Positions 21,690-30,657 of a stretch of 64,000 bases of DNA are shown piece after piece (position 1 is the first letter of the stretch; each line of letters opens with the position of its first letter). Under the pieces are notes generated by a model. That model was not told the DNA's origin. It saw only the letters and a program-made list of their open reading frames with translations, and searched no databases. A program made the translations under genes and the position numbers. Source of the DNA: Phenylobacterium parvum (GTDB lineage: Bacteria; Pseudomonadota; Alphaproteobacteria; Caulobacterales; Caulobacteraceae). The stretch spans positions 806,001 through 870,000 of the forward strand of contig NZ_CP029479.1 in the NCBI RefSeq assembly GCF_003150835.1, in the 5' to 3' direction.

Positions 21690-22382
21690 TCAGCCCCCGG
21701 GCAGGCACAGGCCCGGGGCGGCGCCGGCGGGCCAGACCAGGGTGGCGATGGCGAAGGCGATGAGCGCGCCCCCGGCCGCGAGCCTCAGGGCGGGTCGCGC
21801 CCCGGCCCGGACAAGGCTGGAGGCGCCCAGAGCCGTCGCCGTCACCGAGGGCAGGACCCCCAGGGCGAAGCCGGCCATGACCAGGGCGCCGCGGCCCGGG
21901 GTTCCCGCCAGCAGGGCGTAGAGGAGGGCGGCGTAGACCATGCCGCAGGGGATCAGGCCCCAGGCCAGGCCCGCCGCCGTCGCCGCCAGGCCGCGCGCCG
22001 AGCGCCGGGCCTTCAGCATCCAGCGCCCGAGGGGCTGGAACAGTCGACCCAGGATGGCCGGGGAGGGGACGAGGCCCATCAGTCCCAGCGCCGTCCAGAC
22101 CAGGACGGCGGCGCTGACCTTCTGCAGGATCCCGAAGGCCTCGGCCATGTCGAGGGCGCCGTAGAGCCCCGCCCCGGCCCAGCCGAGGGCCGCCCCCGCC
22201 GCCATGTAGCCCGCCGCCTTGCCCGCCTGGGCCTGGAGGAGGGCGATGAGCCGCCCGCCCGTCGAGGTCCCAGGCGCCGCCGCCAGGGCGATGGAGGCGG
22301 CGATGCCGCCGCACATGCCGGCGCAGTGCAGGCTGGAGGCCAGGCCTAGCAGCAGGCCGCCGCCGAAATCCAGGGTGATCAT
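21690..22382 (-). CDS. Sulfite exporter TauE/SafE-like (DsbD-like) membrane protein
   Basis: A 230-residue polytopic inner-membrane protein of the PF13386 type (annotated sulfite exporter TauE/SafE or UreH-like). About six hydrophobic segments are present. The start MITLDFGGGLLLGLASSLHC and the AGMCGG that follows hold a Cys-rich motif typical of this family, and the second half has WGLIPCGMVYAALLYAL, giving the paired Cys/Pro membrane motifs related to DsbD. Family members are often found with cytochrome oxidase assembly or copper genes, but none are nearby here, so the transported species (copper, reductant or sulfur compound) stays open. Confidence 0.85.
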   Translation of the reverse strand: MITLDFGGGLLLGLASSLHCAGMCGGIAASIALAAAPGTSTGGRLIALLQAQAGKAAGYMAAGAALGWAGAGLYGALDMAEAFGILQKVSAAVLVWTALGLMGLVPSPAILGRLFQPLGRWMLKARRSARGLAATAAGLAWGLIPCGMVYAALLYALLAGTPGRGALVMAGFALGVLPSVTATALGASSLVRAGARPALRLAAGGALIAFAIATLVWPAGAAPGLCLPGG

Positions 22383-22426
22383 GCACAGCCTCGCCGCCGG
22401 TCGTCCGGTGCTGCTATAGAGGCGGC

Positions 22427-22924
22427 ATGGCCGAAGCCTTCAACTCCGTAGAACTCCCCGTGGACAAGGCCGAGCGCTACGCCGCCCTGGCCGATGAGGT
22501 CGCCTCGGTCCTGGAGGGCGAGCCCGACCGGACCGCCCGCATGGCCGTGGTGGCCGGCATGCTGGCCCAGTCCTTCCCGCACTTCTTCTGGACGGGCTTC
22601 TACAGGGTCGACCCGGAGCGGCCGGGCGAGCTGGTCCTGGGCCCGTACCAGGGCACCCTCGGCTGCCTTCGCATTCCCTTCGGCAAGGGGGTCTGCGGGA
22701 CGGCGGCCCAGCGGCGGGAAACGGTGGTCGTCGAGGATGTCCACGCCTTCCCCGGCCATATCGCCTGCGACTCCCGTTCCGCCAGCGAGATCGTCTGCCC
22801 GGTCTTCGACGCCGCCGGGGCGCTGATCGCCATCCTGGACGTCGACGCCGAGATCCCGGCGGCTTTCGATGCGACCGACGCAGAGGGCCTGAATCGCATC
22901 CTGGCGCAGACATTCTCGGCCTGA
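22427..22924 (+). CDS. msrC: Free methionine-(R)-sulfoxide reductase (GAF domain, MsrC type)
   Basis: A 165-residue single GAF-domain enzyme that reduces free Met-(R)-sulfoxide using thioredoxin. The signature GPYQGTLGCLRIPFGKGVCG (about 72-91) carries Cys80 and Cys90, and HIACDSRSASEIVC (111-124) carries Cys114, corresponding to the C84, C94 and C118 of the E. coli enzyme; all three are present. It is cytoplasmic and acts in oxidative-damage repair. It is divergent from the TauE/SafE-like gene with about 44 bases between them. Confidence 0.93.
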   Translation: MAEAFNSVELPVDKAERYAALADEVASVLEGEPDRTARMAVVAGMLAQSFPHFFWTGFYRVDPERPGELVLGPYQGTLGCLRIPFGKGVCGTAAQRRETVVVEDVHAFPGHIACDSRSASEIVCPVFDAAGALIAILDVDAEIPAAFDATDAEGLNRILAQTFSA

Positions 22925-23032
22925 ACCGGCCGCCCGGGGTTCGGAACGGCTTGGCTTCCCCCGCGTCCGCGGCCTATGTTCCCGCCCCGAAGCGCCCCGG
23001 GATCGCCCGGGGGCGAAGATGGGAGCGAAGAC

Positions 23033-24205
23033 ATGGCCGAGGCCTATATCGTTGCGGCGGGTCGCACCGCCGGCGGCCGCAAGGGCGGCAAGCTGAAGGA
23101 CTGGCACCCGACGGACCTCGCCGCCGTCGTGCTGAACGACCTGGTCGACCGGACCTCGATTGATCCGGCCGCCGTCGAGGACGTGGTCATGGGCTGCGTC
23201 ATGCAGGTGGGCGAGCAGTCCACCAACGTCGCCCGCAACGCCGTGCTGGCCTCCAAGCTGCCCGAGAGCGTGCCCGCCACCAGCGTCGACCGCCAGTGCG
23301 GCTCGTCCCAGCAGGCCCTGCAGTTCGCCGCCCAGGCGGTCATGTCCGGCACCATGGACGTGGTCATCGCCGCCGGCGTCGAGAGCATGAGCCGCGTGCC
23401 CATGGGCCTGTCGGTCTCCCTGCCGGCCCAGAACGGCTTTGGCGTGCCCAAGAGCCCCTGGCAGGAAGAGCGCTATCCCGGCATCCAGTTCTCCCAGTTC
23501 ATGGGCGCGGAAATGGTCGCCGAGAAGTACAACCTGACCAAGGACCAGCTGGACGAGTACAGCTATCGCAGCCACCAGCGCGCGATCGCGGCGACCCAGG
23601 CCGGCGCCTTCAAGGACGAGATCATCGGCGTCGAGATCAAGGACGCCGACGGCAACACCGTCATCCACTCCGTGGACGAGGGCATCCGCTTCGACGCCAG
23701 CCTCGACGGCATCCGCGGCGTGAAGCTGCTGCGTGAGGGCGGCCGGATCACGGCGGCCTCCTCCAGCCAGATCTGCGACGGCGCCTCGGGCGTCATGGTG
23801 GTCTCGGAGCGCGCCCTGAAGGAGCACAACCTGACGCCCCTGGCCCGCATCCACCACCTGTCGGTCATGGGCCATGACCCGGTGATCATGCTGGAAGCCC
23901 CGCTTCCCGCCACCGAGCGCGCCCTTAAGCGGGCCGGCATGAAGGTCGAGGACATCGACGTCTTCGAGGTCAACGAGGCCTTCGCCTCGGTGCCGGTCGC
24001 CTACCTCCAGCGCCTCGGCGTCGACCCCGAGAAGCTCAACATCAACGGCGGCGCCATCGCCCTGGGCCACCCCCTCGGCGCCTCGGGCACCAAGCTGATG
24101 GCGACCCTGCTCAACGCCCTCAAGGGCAAGGGCGGCCGCTACGGCCTGCAGACCATGTGCGAAGGCGGTGGTCTGGCCAACGTGACCATCATCGAGCGCC
24201 TGTAA
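23033..24205 (+). CDS. Acetyl-CoA acyltransferase (thiolase)
   Basis: A 390-residue thiolase. The nucleophile is in DRQCGSSQQAL (about Cys90); the His of NEAFA and GGAIALGHPLGASGT and the second Cys of MCEGGGLANV complete the active site. It cleaves or forms beta-ketoacyl-CoA. The steroid/branched-chain FadA5-like subgroup is possible since the sequence lacks the usual acetoacetyl-CoA (PhaA) insert signature, but this is inference. GGGAG lies 9 bases before the ATG. It is followed after 7 bases by an SDR gene, so the pair probably acts together in a beta-oxidation-type pathway. Confidence 0.93.
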   Translation: MAEAYIVAAGRTAGGRKGGKLKDWHPTDLAAVVLNDLVDRTSIDPAAVEDVVMGCVMQVGEQSTNVARNAVLASKLPESVPATSVDRQCGSSQQALQFAAQAVMSGTMDVVIAAGVESMSRVPMGLSVSLPAQNGFGVPKSPWQEERYPGIQFSQFMGAEMVAEKYNLTKDQLDEYSYRSHQRAIAATQAGAFKDEIIGVEIKDADGNTVIHSVDEGIRFDASLDGIRGVKLLREGGRITAASSSQICDGASGVMVVSERALKEHNLTPLARIHHLSVMGHDPVIMLEAPLPATERALKRAGMKVEDIDVFEVNEAFASVPVAYLQRLGVDPEKLNINGGAIALGHPLGASGTKLMATLLNALKGKGGRYGLQTMCEGGGLANVTIIERL

Positions 24206-24212
24206 GGCGCCG

Positions 24213-24911
24213 GTGACCGGCAGACGGATCGTCGTCACGGGGGCCTTCGGGGTCCTCGGCGCTGCGGTGGCGAAGGCCGCTGCGGCGGACGGCGGCCGCC
24301 TCGCCCTCCTGGACTTTGCGCCCGCGCCCCCGGACGGCCTCGTCGCCGACTGTGGGCCGGGCGTTTTCGTGCGTGGCGGGGTCGACCTGACCGATCCGGC
24401 CTCCGCCGGGCCGGCGCTGGACGCCGCCGCCGCCGCCCTGGGCGGGATCGACGCCCTGCTCAACATCGCCGGCGGCTTCGCCTGGGAAACGCTGGATGGC
24501 GGTGAGGCCGCCACCTGGGACCGGCTCTACCGGATGAACGTGACGACGGCGGCCAACGCCTGCCGCGCCGCCCTGCCGCACCTGCGCGCCTCGGCGGCCG
24601 GGCGGATCGTCAATGTCGGCGCCAACGCCGCCCTGCGCTCGGGCGCGGGCATGGGCGCCTACGCCGCCTCCAAGGCCGGGGTCCATCGCCTGACCGAAAG
24701 CCTCGCCGAGGAGCTGAAGGCCGACCGGATCACGGTCAACGCCGTCCTGCCCTCCATCCTCGACACCCCCGCCAACCGGGCCGACATGCCCAAGGCCGAC
24801 CCCGCGCTCTGGGTCTCTCCGGCGGAGCTTTCCGCCGTCATCCTCTTCCTCGCCTCCGAGGCGGCCTCCGCCGTGACCGGGGCCCTGGTCCCGGTGACCG
24901 GACGGGTCTGA
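24213..24911 (+). CDS. SDR family oxidoreductase lacking the canonical catalytic Ser
   Basis: A 232-residue SDR. The cofactor loop is TGAFGVLG at about 9-16, the NNAG position reads NIAG, and the active Tyr150 and Lys154 (YAASK) are present. The residue 13 positions before the Tyr, where the catalytic Ser normally is, is Ala137, and Ser143 is too close to the Tyr; dihydropteridine reductases show a similar replacement. The start is GTG at 24213, 7 bases after the thiolase stop. It presumably reduces or oxidises an intermediate in the same pathway, but the atypical triad makes function uncertain. Confidence 0.9.
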   Translation: MTGRRIVVTGAFGVLGAAVAKAAAADGGRLALLDFAPAPPDGLVADCGPGVFVRGGVDLTDPASAGPALDAAAAALGGIDALLNIAGGFAWETLDGGEAATWDRLYRMNVTTAANACRAALPHLRASAAGRIVNVGANAALRSGAGMGAYAASKAGVHRLTESLAEELKADRITVNAVLPSILDTPANRADMPKADPALWVSPAELSAVILFLASEAASAVTGALVPVTGRV

Positions 24912-24987
24912 AACCCGGTAGGCGCCTTTTTGCTGGCCCTTGCGGGCGTTGCGGGTCAGACTCAGGCCTCGGGAGGGTTGTGTTTCC

Positions 24988-27111
24988 ATGCTTGTGTCCG
25001 TTCTCGCCGTGGTCTCCGGCCTGGCCCTCGCCGACCCTCAGGCATCCCAGGGCCCAGCCCCGGCCCCAACCCCGGTCCCGGCGCCGCCCGCTGCCGAAGC
25101 GACGGCCGCCGCCCCGGCGACGCCCCCCGTCCAGCAGGGTGTGATCTCCTATCCCCCGTCCTTCTTCGCCGACGTGGGCCCCTCCACCGCCCTGGAGATG
25201 GTCCAGCGCCTTCCCGGCTTCAGCTTCGACCGCGGCGCCGCGGTGCGGGGCCTGTCCGGTTCCGGCGGGAACGTCCTCATCGACGGTGAGCCTCCTGTCT
25301 CCAAGAATGACAGCCTTGAGGAGATCCTCCGACGCATCCCGGTCTCTTCGGTCCAGCGCATCGACGTCGTCCGCGGCAGCGCCCCAGGCATCGACATGCA
25401 GGGCCGCACGGTGATCGCCAACGTCATCCGCAAGTCTTCCTCCGGCGTGAAGGGAGCTTTTGTCTGGACCATGTGGCCCATCGGCGATGGCCGGTTTTTC
25501 TATGGCCCCAGGGCTGAGATGCAGCTGCGGCAGGGACAGCGCCTGATTGAGCTTTCGTTCGTCCTGGGCAAGGGCCCCAATGACACCGCGGGTGACGGCG
25601 ACCGGATCCGGGTCGACGCGAACGGCAACACCCTCATCCGTTCGAACATCGACTTTGACGCCCAGGGGGCCCGCCGTTGGCTGGTCGGGGCCTTCGAGAC
25701 GCCTTTCGCCGGCGGCCGCCTGCGGCTCAACGCCGCCTACATCGGCGGGGAGGCGGACAGCGAGTACTATGACGACATCCTGTTTCCTTCCGTCTACCGC
25801 GAGTACCAGTACTTTTCGGAGGATCGGGCCCAGAGCGAGATGGGGCTCCGCTGGAACCGGCGCGCCGGAGCGAACCAGGTCGACGTGGTCGCCTTCCAGC
25901 AGTGGAACAAGACGGACAACTACTCCCGCTTCGACAGCCCAACCCTTTCCCGGCTTTTCCTGAACACGAAGGACATCTCCGAGACGGTCTCCCGCGTGAA
26001 CCTGCGCCGGACGGTCAGCCCTTCCCTGAATCTCGAGGCCGGAGTGGAGGGCGCCCTGAACACACTGGACTCGGCGACCAGCCTGAAGATCAACACTACG
26101 GTCATCCCGCTGCCGGCCGCCAATGTGCGGGTGGAGGAGAAGCGCGGCGAGGTGTTCGGGTTGGCGGCCTGGAGGGTCTCGCCTAAGCTGGCCCTCGAAT
26201 TCGGCGTCCGCCAGGAGGCCTCCACCGTGACCTCGACCGGGGACGTGGAACTCGAGAAATCCCTGGCCTTCACCAAGCCCCGGCTGACGGCGACCTGGGC
26301 GCCGATTGACGACCTTCAGGTGAGGGGACGCATCGAGCGCGAGGTGACCCAGCTCAACTTCGACGACTTCGTCGCCAACAACAGCGTCACCCAGACTGGT
26401 GCGGTCGTCGCCGGAAACCCGGACCTTTCGCCCATGCAGGCCTGGGTGGCGGAACTGGCGGTGGAGCGCCGTTTCCTCAAGCAGGGGGTGGCGATCGTCA
26501 CCGTGCGCCGGTGGGAACTGAAGGACGTGATCGACCGGGCGCCGGTCTACCTCGGCAACCTGGTCGCTGATGCTCCCGCCAACATCGGGGATGGCTGGCG
26601 CAATGAAATCCAGTTCAGCCTGAGCGCGCCCCTGGACCGTCTGGGCCTGAAGCAGGCCACCCTCAAGGCCCAGGTGTCCCTGCGCGAGACCGAGGTCACG
26701 GACCCCACGACCGGTGATCCACGGCCCATCTCATCCCTGCTGACCTTCGGCGCCCCGCCGCCCATCTCCGCGGTCCGCGAAACCGAGTGGGAGCTCCACT
26801 ACACCCAGGACCTTCCGAAGCTGAAGTCCACCTGGGGTTTCGACATCATCGGGCCCTACATCGACCACTACTACAGGCTCTCGGAGATCGAGACCCAGAA
26901 AAGCGAGATCAGCATCCTGATCTTCGGGGAATGGAAGGCGCGTCCGGATATCTCACTTCGGGTGGAGCTCCAGTCCCTGGCCAAGGACACCGCCCGGGTC
27001 CGCGACGTCTGGTCGGGTCCGCGGAATACGGCGCCCCTGCAGTACAGGGACTTCCGCAACCTCCAGTACGACGGCGCCATCCAGTTCCGCCTGCGCAAGA
27101 CCTTCGGCTGA
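24988..27111 (+). CDS. TonB-dependent receptor-like outer membrane beta-barrel protein
   Basis: A 707-residue exported protein: a signal sequence (MLVSVLAVVSGLALADP), a Pro/Ala-rich linker to about residue 50, a plug domain (LEMVQRLPGFSFDRGAAVRG, DSLEEILRRIPVSSVQRIDV and VVRGSAPGIDMQGRTVIANV), and a long C-terminal region of alternating hydrophobic residues that forms the 22-strand barrel, ending in the usual aromatic residue (RKTFG, last Phe). This is a receptor/transporter of the outer membrane. GGGAGGG is about 10 bases before the ATG. No TonB box or ligand specificity is evident. Neighbours include a sugar-dehydrogenase-like lipoprotein, but on the opposite strand. Confidence 0.9.
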   Translation: MLVSVLAVVSGLALADPQASQGPAPAPTPVPAPPAAEATAAAPATPPVQQGVISYPPSFFADVGPSTALEMVQRLPGFSFDRGAAVRGLSGSGGNVLIDGEPPVSKNDSLEEILRRIPVSSVQRIDVVRGSAPGIDMQGRTVIANVIRKSSSGVKGAFVWTMWPIGDGRFFYGPRAEMQLRQGQRLIELSFVLGKGPNDTAGDGDRIRVDANGNTLIRSNIDFDAQGARRWLVGAFETPFAGGRLRLNAAYIGGEADSEYYDDILFPSVYREYQYFSEDRAQSEMGLRWNRRAGANQVDVVAFQQWNKTDNYSRFDSPTLSRLFLNTKDISETVSRVNLRRTVSPSLNLEAGVEGALNTLDSATSLKINTTVIPLPAANVRVEEKRGEVFGLAAWRVSPKLALEFGVRQEASTVTSTGDVELEKSLAFTKPRLTATWAPIDDLQVRGRIEREVTQLNFDDFVANNSVTQTGAVVAGNPDLSPMQAWVAELAVERRFLKQGVAIVTVRRWELKDVIDRAPVYLGNLVADAPANIGDGWRNEIQFSLSAPLDRLGLKQATLKAQVSLRETEVTDPTTGDPRPISSLLTFGAPPPISAVRETEWELHYTQDLPKLKSTWGFDIIGPYIDHYYRLSEIETQKSEISILIFGEWKARPDISLRVELQSLAKDTARVRDVWSGPRNTAPLQYRDFRNLQYDGAIQFRLRKTFG

Positions 27112-27121
27112 GGCGGGGGCC

Positions 27122-28435
27122 TCAGGGGGTCTTGGGGGCGATCCGCCAGATCGCCTTGCCGCTGTCGTCCGCCACCAGCAGGGCGCCCTTGCCGTCGACC
27201 GCCACGCCGACCGGCCGGCCGCGAGTCTTGCCGTCCCCGGTCAGGAAGCCGTCGAGGAAGACTTCCGGCGGCCCGGAGGGCTTGCCGCCCGCGAAGGGCA
27301 CGAAGACCACCCGGTAGCCGTTGAAGGGCTTGCGGTTCCAGGAGCCGTGCTGGCCGACGAAGGCGCCGCCCCGGTACTTTTCGGGGAAGGCTTCCGCCCG
27401 GTAGAAGGCCAGACCCAGAGAGGCCGTGTGGGAGCCCAGGGCGTAGTCGGGCTTCAGGGCCTTGGCCACGAGGTCGGGGCGCTGGGGCTGCACACGTTCG
27501 TCGACGATCTGGCCGAAATAGCTGTAGGGCCAGCCGTAGAAGCCGCCGTCCCGAACGCTGGTCATGTAGTCGGGCACGAGGTCCGGCCCCAGCTCGTCCC
27601 GCTCGTTCACGGTCGTCCAGAGAGCGCCGGTGACGGGCTCGAAGTCCAGGCCGTTGGGGTTGCGCAGGCCGGTGGCGAACAGCCGCCCGGTCTTGGCGAC
27701 GGGGTCGATCGCCCAAATGGCCGCCCGGCCTTCCTCTTCGGCCATGCCGTTCTCGCCGATGTTCGAGTTGGAGCCTACGGTGGCGTAGAGGGTCTTGCCG
27801 TCGGGGCTGGCGAAGACGTTCTTGGTCCAATGGTGATTGCGGCCGGCGGGCAGGTCGAAGACCCGCTCAGGCTGACCGGAGACCTTGGTGTCGCCGGCCT
27901 TGTACGGCAGGCGCACGATCCCGTCGTCCTGGGCGACGTAGAGGCTGTCGCCCACCAGGGTCATGCCGAAGGGGCGCCGGATGTTCTCGGCGAAGGCGGT
28001 CTGGAGCTCCGCCAGGCCGTCGCCGTCGGCGTCGCGCAGCAGGGTGATCCGGTTCGGGCTAGTCCTCTGGATGGCGCCTGCCTGACCCATCAACAGGTTG
28101 GCGACGTGGTCGCGGAAGCCGGGCTTGCCCTTCTTCTCCGAGGAGGACTCCGCCACCAGGACGTCGCCGTTCGGCAGGACCAGGAGCCAGCGGGGATGGG
28201 CCAGGGCGCCGGCGAAGCGGGTGACCTTGAAGCCCTCAGGCGCCCGGGGCGCTTCCGAGCCCGTCCAGCCCACCGGCTTGGCGATGGCGATCTGCGGCGC
28301 CAGGGCCTGGGAAGGCGGGGGCAGTTTCGGGTCCGGGCCAAACCCCGCCAGGGGGTCAGGCGAACCGCCGGCGGAGCAGGCGGCGAGGACGAAGACGGCG
28401 CCCAGGGCCAGGGGCCGAAGCTTTCGGGTCAGCAT
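27122..28435 (-). CDS. Sorbosone dehydrogenase / PQQ-dependent sugar dehydrogenase-like lipoprotein
   Basis: A 437-residue beta-propeller lipoprotein. The lipobox LAAC is at about residue 17-20, giving an outer- or inner-membrane anchor facing the periplasm. Propeller motifs include GLRNPNGLDFEP, DGGFYGWPYSYFG and FVGQHGSWNRKPFNGYRVVF, characteristic of L-sorbosone dehydrogenase/soluble glucose dehydrogenase proteins, which use PQQ. AAGGAG lies 6-8 bases before ATG 28435. The gene converges with the receptor gene (10 bases apart). Whether PQQ is present in this organism cannot be judged here. Confidence 0.88.
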   Translation of the reverse strand: MLTRKLRPLALGAVFVLAACSAGGSPDPLAGFGPDPKLPPPSQALAPQIAIAKPVGWTGSEAPRAPEGFKVTRFAGALAHPRWLLVLPNGDVLVAESSSEKKGKPGFRDHVANLLMGQAGAIQRTSPNRITLLRDADGDGLAELQTAFAENIRRPFGMTLVGDSLYVAQDDGIVRLPYKAGDTKVSGQPERVFDLPAGRNHHWTKNVFASPDGKTLYATVGSNSNIGENGMAEEEGRAAIWAIDPVAKTGRLFATGLRNPNGLDFEPVTGALWTTVNERDELGPDLVPDYMTSVRDGGFYGWPYSYFGQIVDERVQPQRPDLVAKALKPDYALGSHTASLGLAFYRAEAFPEKYRGGAFVGQHGSWNRKPFNGYRVVFVPFAGGKPSGPPEVFLDGFLTGDGKTRGRPVGVAVDGKGALLVADDSGKAIWRIAPKTP

Positions 28436-28571
28436 GTCCGGATCTCCTTGAACTTCCATAATCGCCCGCCGAGGCGGGAACGCCAAGGGGCCGTTGACGC
28501 GGGGCGTGAAGCGGCCGAGCCTTCCCCTGCGTGACCGGCCCGCTCCGGGCCGGCGCACATGGGAGGGAAAA

Positions 28572-28970
28572 ATGCCGATTGAACTCAGGCTTCTTGTTTA
28601 TTCGACCGCCCTGCTTCTTGTCCTTGTGGTCATCCAGGCCGTGGCCGGTGTCCGTTCCAAGGGTCTTCAGGTCATGGCGGACGCCCGCGACGGGCTCAGC
28701 CCGCCCGAAGGGTTCCATGCCCGCGCCCTGCGGGTGGTGGACAACCACCGAGAGGGGCTGACCCTCTTTGCCCCCCTGATCCTCGTCGCCGCGGCGACAG
28801 GCAACCTGGGCGGGGCGGCGACGGTTCTGGGCGCCAAGCTTTTCTTCTATTCCCGCCTGGCCCACGCGGTCATCTACCTGGCGGGCCTGCCCAAGATCCG
28901 TCCGCTGGCCTGGGTCGTGGGCCTGGTCGGGACCCTGATGGTCCTTGCCGCCGTCCTCGGGATCGCCTGA
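28572..28970 (+). CDS. MAPEG family membrane protein
   Basis: A 132-residue protein with four hydrophobic segments (residues about 5-25, 55-75, 78-98 and 110-130) and the MAPEG signature ALRVVDNHREGLTLFAPLIL and FFYSRLAHAVIYLAGLPKIR. Eukaryotic members act on glutathione or leukotrienes; bacterial members are widespread without a known reaction. GGGAGGG lies about 5-8 bases before the ATG. It is divergent from the sorbosone dehydrogenase-like gene. Confidence 0.9.
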   Translation: MPIELRLLVYSTALLLVLVVIQAVAGVRSKGLQVMADARDGLSPPEGFHARALRVVDNHREGLTLFAPLILVAAATGNLGGAATVLGAKLFFYSRLAHAVIYLAGLPKIRPLAWVVGLVGTLMVLAAVLGIA

Positions 28971-29100
28971 TCCCGGCCCAGTCGCGTGGATGTCGCGGGC
29001 CGGCGTCTCGCCGCCGGTCCGCGCCTTCCTGACCCGCGTTGACCTTGCCGGGGAAGCAGCCAAGCATGAACCTGCAGGCCGGCATACGGGAAGGAAGACC

Positions 29101-29721
29101 ATGGCGTTCAGGACCGAACAGGAAGCCTTCTGGGCGGGCGGCTTCGGTGACGACTACATGTCGCGGAACCAGGGCGAGAAGCTCATCACCTCGAACGTGG
29201 TCCTGTTCGGGAACATCCTCCGCTCCGCGCCCGGCGTCCGCTCCGTGGTGGAGCTGGGCTGCAATATCGGCCTGAACCTGCAGGCCCTGAACCGGATTGA
29301 CCCGGAAATCGCCCTGCGCGGCTACGAGATCAACGCCAACGCCGCACAGAAGGCGCGCGACCTGGGGATCGCTGACATCCACCAGCAGACCATCCTCGAG
29401 ACCCTCCCCGACGAGGGACGACATGACCTCGCCTTCACCAAGGGGGTCCTCATCCACATTCACCCGGACGAGCTTCCGAGGGTCTACGACAACCTCTTCG
29501 CGCTCTCGCGGCGCTACATCCTGGTCTGCGAGTACTACAACCCCAGCCCGGTGACGGTGACTTATCGCGGAAACGCGGACCGTCTCTTCAAGCGGGACTT
29601 CGCCGGCGAGTTGATGGATCGCTTCGGCCTCAGGCTGGTCGATTACGGATTCACCTACCGGCGGGACAACTATTTCCCGCAGGACGACAGCACCTGGTTT
29701 CTTCTGGAAAAGCCGCTCTGA
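29101..29721 (+). CDS. Pseudaminic acid biosynthesis-associated methylase (TIGR03587-like)
   Basis: A 206-residue SAM-dependent methyltransferase. The start QEAFWAGGFGDDYMSRNQGE and the SAM-binding VVELGCNIGLNLQALNRIDP are characteristic of the methylase family that sits in pseudaminic acid clusters (flagellin glycosylation). It carries the acidic residue at GYEINANAAQKARDLG and HDLAFTKGVLIHIHPDELP. Here it is isolated: no other pse or flagellin genes are near. The start ATG follows a GGAAGGAAGACC. It may have been separated from its cluster, or act on another surface sugar. Confidence 0.88.
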   Translation: MAFRTEQEAFWAGGFGDDYMSRNQGEKLITSNVVLFGNILRSAPGVRSVVELGCNIGLNLQALNRIDPEIALRGYEINANAAQKARDLGIADIHQQTILETLPDEGRHDLAFTKGVLIHIHPDELPRVYDNLFALSRRYILVCEYYNPSPVTVTYRGNADRLFKRDFAGELMDRFGLRLVDYGFTYRRDNYFPQDDSTWFLLEKPL

Positions 29722-29755
29722 GGCGGAGGCGCGAGCGCTGGGGCCCGGCGCAGGC

Positions 29756-29779
29756 GGACCGGCGCCGGGGCGCCGGTCC
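29756..29779. terminator. Perfect hairpin between convergent genes (candidate bidirectional terminator)
   Basis: GGACCGGCGC and GCGCCGGTCC flank a CGGG loop as a perfect 10-bp inverted repeat. It lies 34 bases after the methylase stop and 12 bases beyond the hupB stop on the other strand. No T tract follows on either side, so it would be a weak or Rho-assisted terminator. Confidence 0.55.
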
Positions 29780-29791
29780 GTGACGCGGGTC

Positions 29792-30067
29792 TTAGCCCAG
29801 GGCGTCCTTGAGAGCCTTGGCGGGCTTGAACTTCAGGGCCTTCGAAGCGGCGATCTGGATGGTCGCGCCGGTCGAGGGGTTGCGGCCCGTACGGGCCGGC
29901 TTGGACTGGACGGCGAACTTGCCGAAGCCGGGCACGGAAACTTCGTCGCCCTTGGCGGCGGCGTCGCGGATGGCCGCGAAGGTGGCCTCGATCGCGGCCT
30001 TGGCCTGGGCCTTGGTGAGCTTGGAGTCGGTCGCAGCGACGGCGTCGACCAGGTCGGAGATGTTCAT
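29792..30067 (-). CDS. hupB: DNA-binding protein HU
   Basis: A 91-residue HU/IHF-family histone-like protein that bends DNA in the nucleoid. It starts MNISDLVDAVAATDSKLTKA and has the DNA-arm region VSVPGFGKFAVQSKPARTGR NPSTG with Gly-Phe-Gly and the Arg-Asn-Pro motif at the arm tip. The start at 30067 gives the exact family N-terminus and AAGG lies 7-9 bases upstream; a longer frame continues to 30130. It ends near the perfect hairpin. HU rather than IHF is chosen from length and N-terminus. Confidence 0.95.
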   Translation of the reverse strand: MNISDLVDAVAATDSKLTKAQAKAAIEATFAAIRDAAAKGDEVSVPGFGKFAVQSKPARTGRNPSTGATIQIAASKALKFKPAKALKDALG

Positions 30068-30208
30068 GAGATACCTTTCAAGCAGGGAATCGCTTGGCAA
30101 GACCCTGCCAAGCCCCGCCGCATATGTCACCTGCGGGAAATGCCAGAATGAGCTTGGAATCCGGCGTTTCTGGGGTCGTTGACCTGGCCTGGCGCCCAGC
30201 GAGCGGCC

Positions 30209-30621
30209 TTACGCACTTCCGCAGACCGCTCGGCATCCCCCGCCGAAGCCCTCGTTTGAGGTAGGCCTGACCGTATCGGCCCGGCGTGACGGCCAGCGCC
30301 TAGCCCGAAGCGCCACCACCGCAGGGCGCACCGCCAGGAGCGCTAGGGCCGGGACCACGCTGCCGGGTACGAAGAAAAGGTGGGTGCAGGTCGCGCCGAC
30401 CATCAGCTAAGCCAGCCCCGAGGCGGCGGCGATGGCGAGCCTCGGGACGAGCAGTCCGATCGCCCCTGCAAGCTCAAGCACGCCGATCAGGATGCGGAGC
30501 CACTGCCCGTACCCAGCGCCTCGATTGTCGCCACGGCCTCATGGTAGCCGGTGAACTTACGATACGCGGTCATGGGCAAGACCAGGGCCAGGGTGATCTG
30601 GAGCATCCATGCAAGGCGCAT
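30209..30621 (-). pseudogene. DoxX family membrane protein, broken (frameshift and nonsense)
   Basis: Joined across frames this reads as a 137-residue DoxX-like protein: MRLAWMLQITLALVLPMTAY, KFTGYHEAVATIEALGTG, then QWLRILIGVLELAGAIGLLV and finally MVGATCTHLFFVPGSVVPAL. Two lesions break it: one base is missing in a C run at about 30506-30508 (G run on the coding strand), and a TAG at 30409-30407 stops the second part just before MVGAT. The intact form would have four membrane segments. It follows the HXXEE gene on the same strand. The frameshift alone could be sequence error, but the nonsense codon argues for real decay. Confidence 0.82.
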
Positions 30622-30657
30622 TCGCCAGTCCGTCGAGGGGATCTTCGGCGCCCTGGC

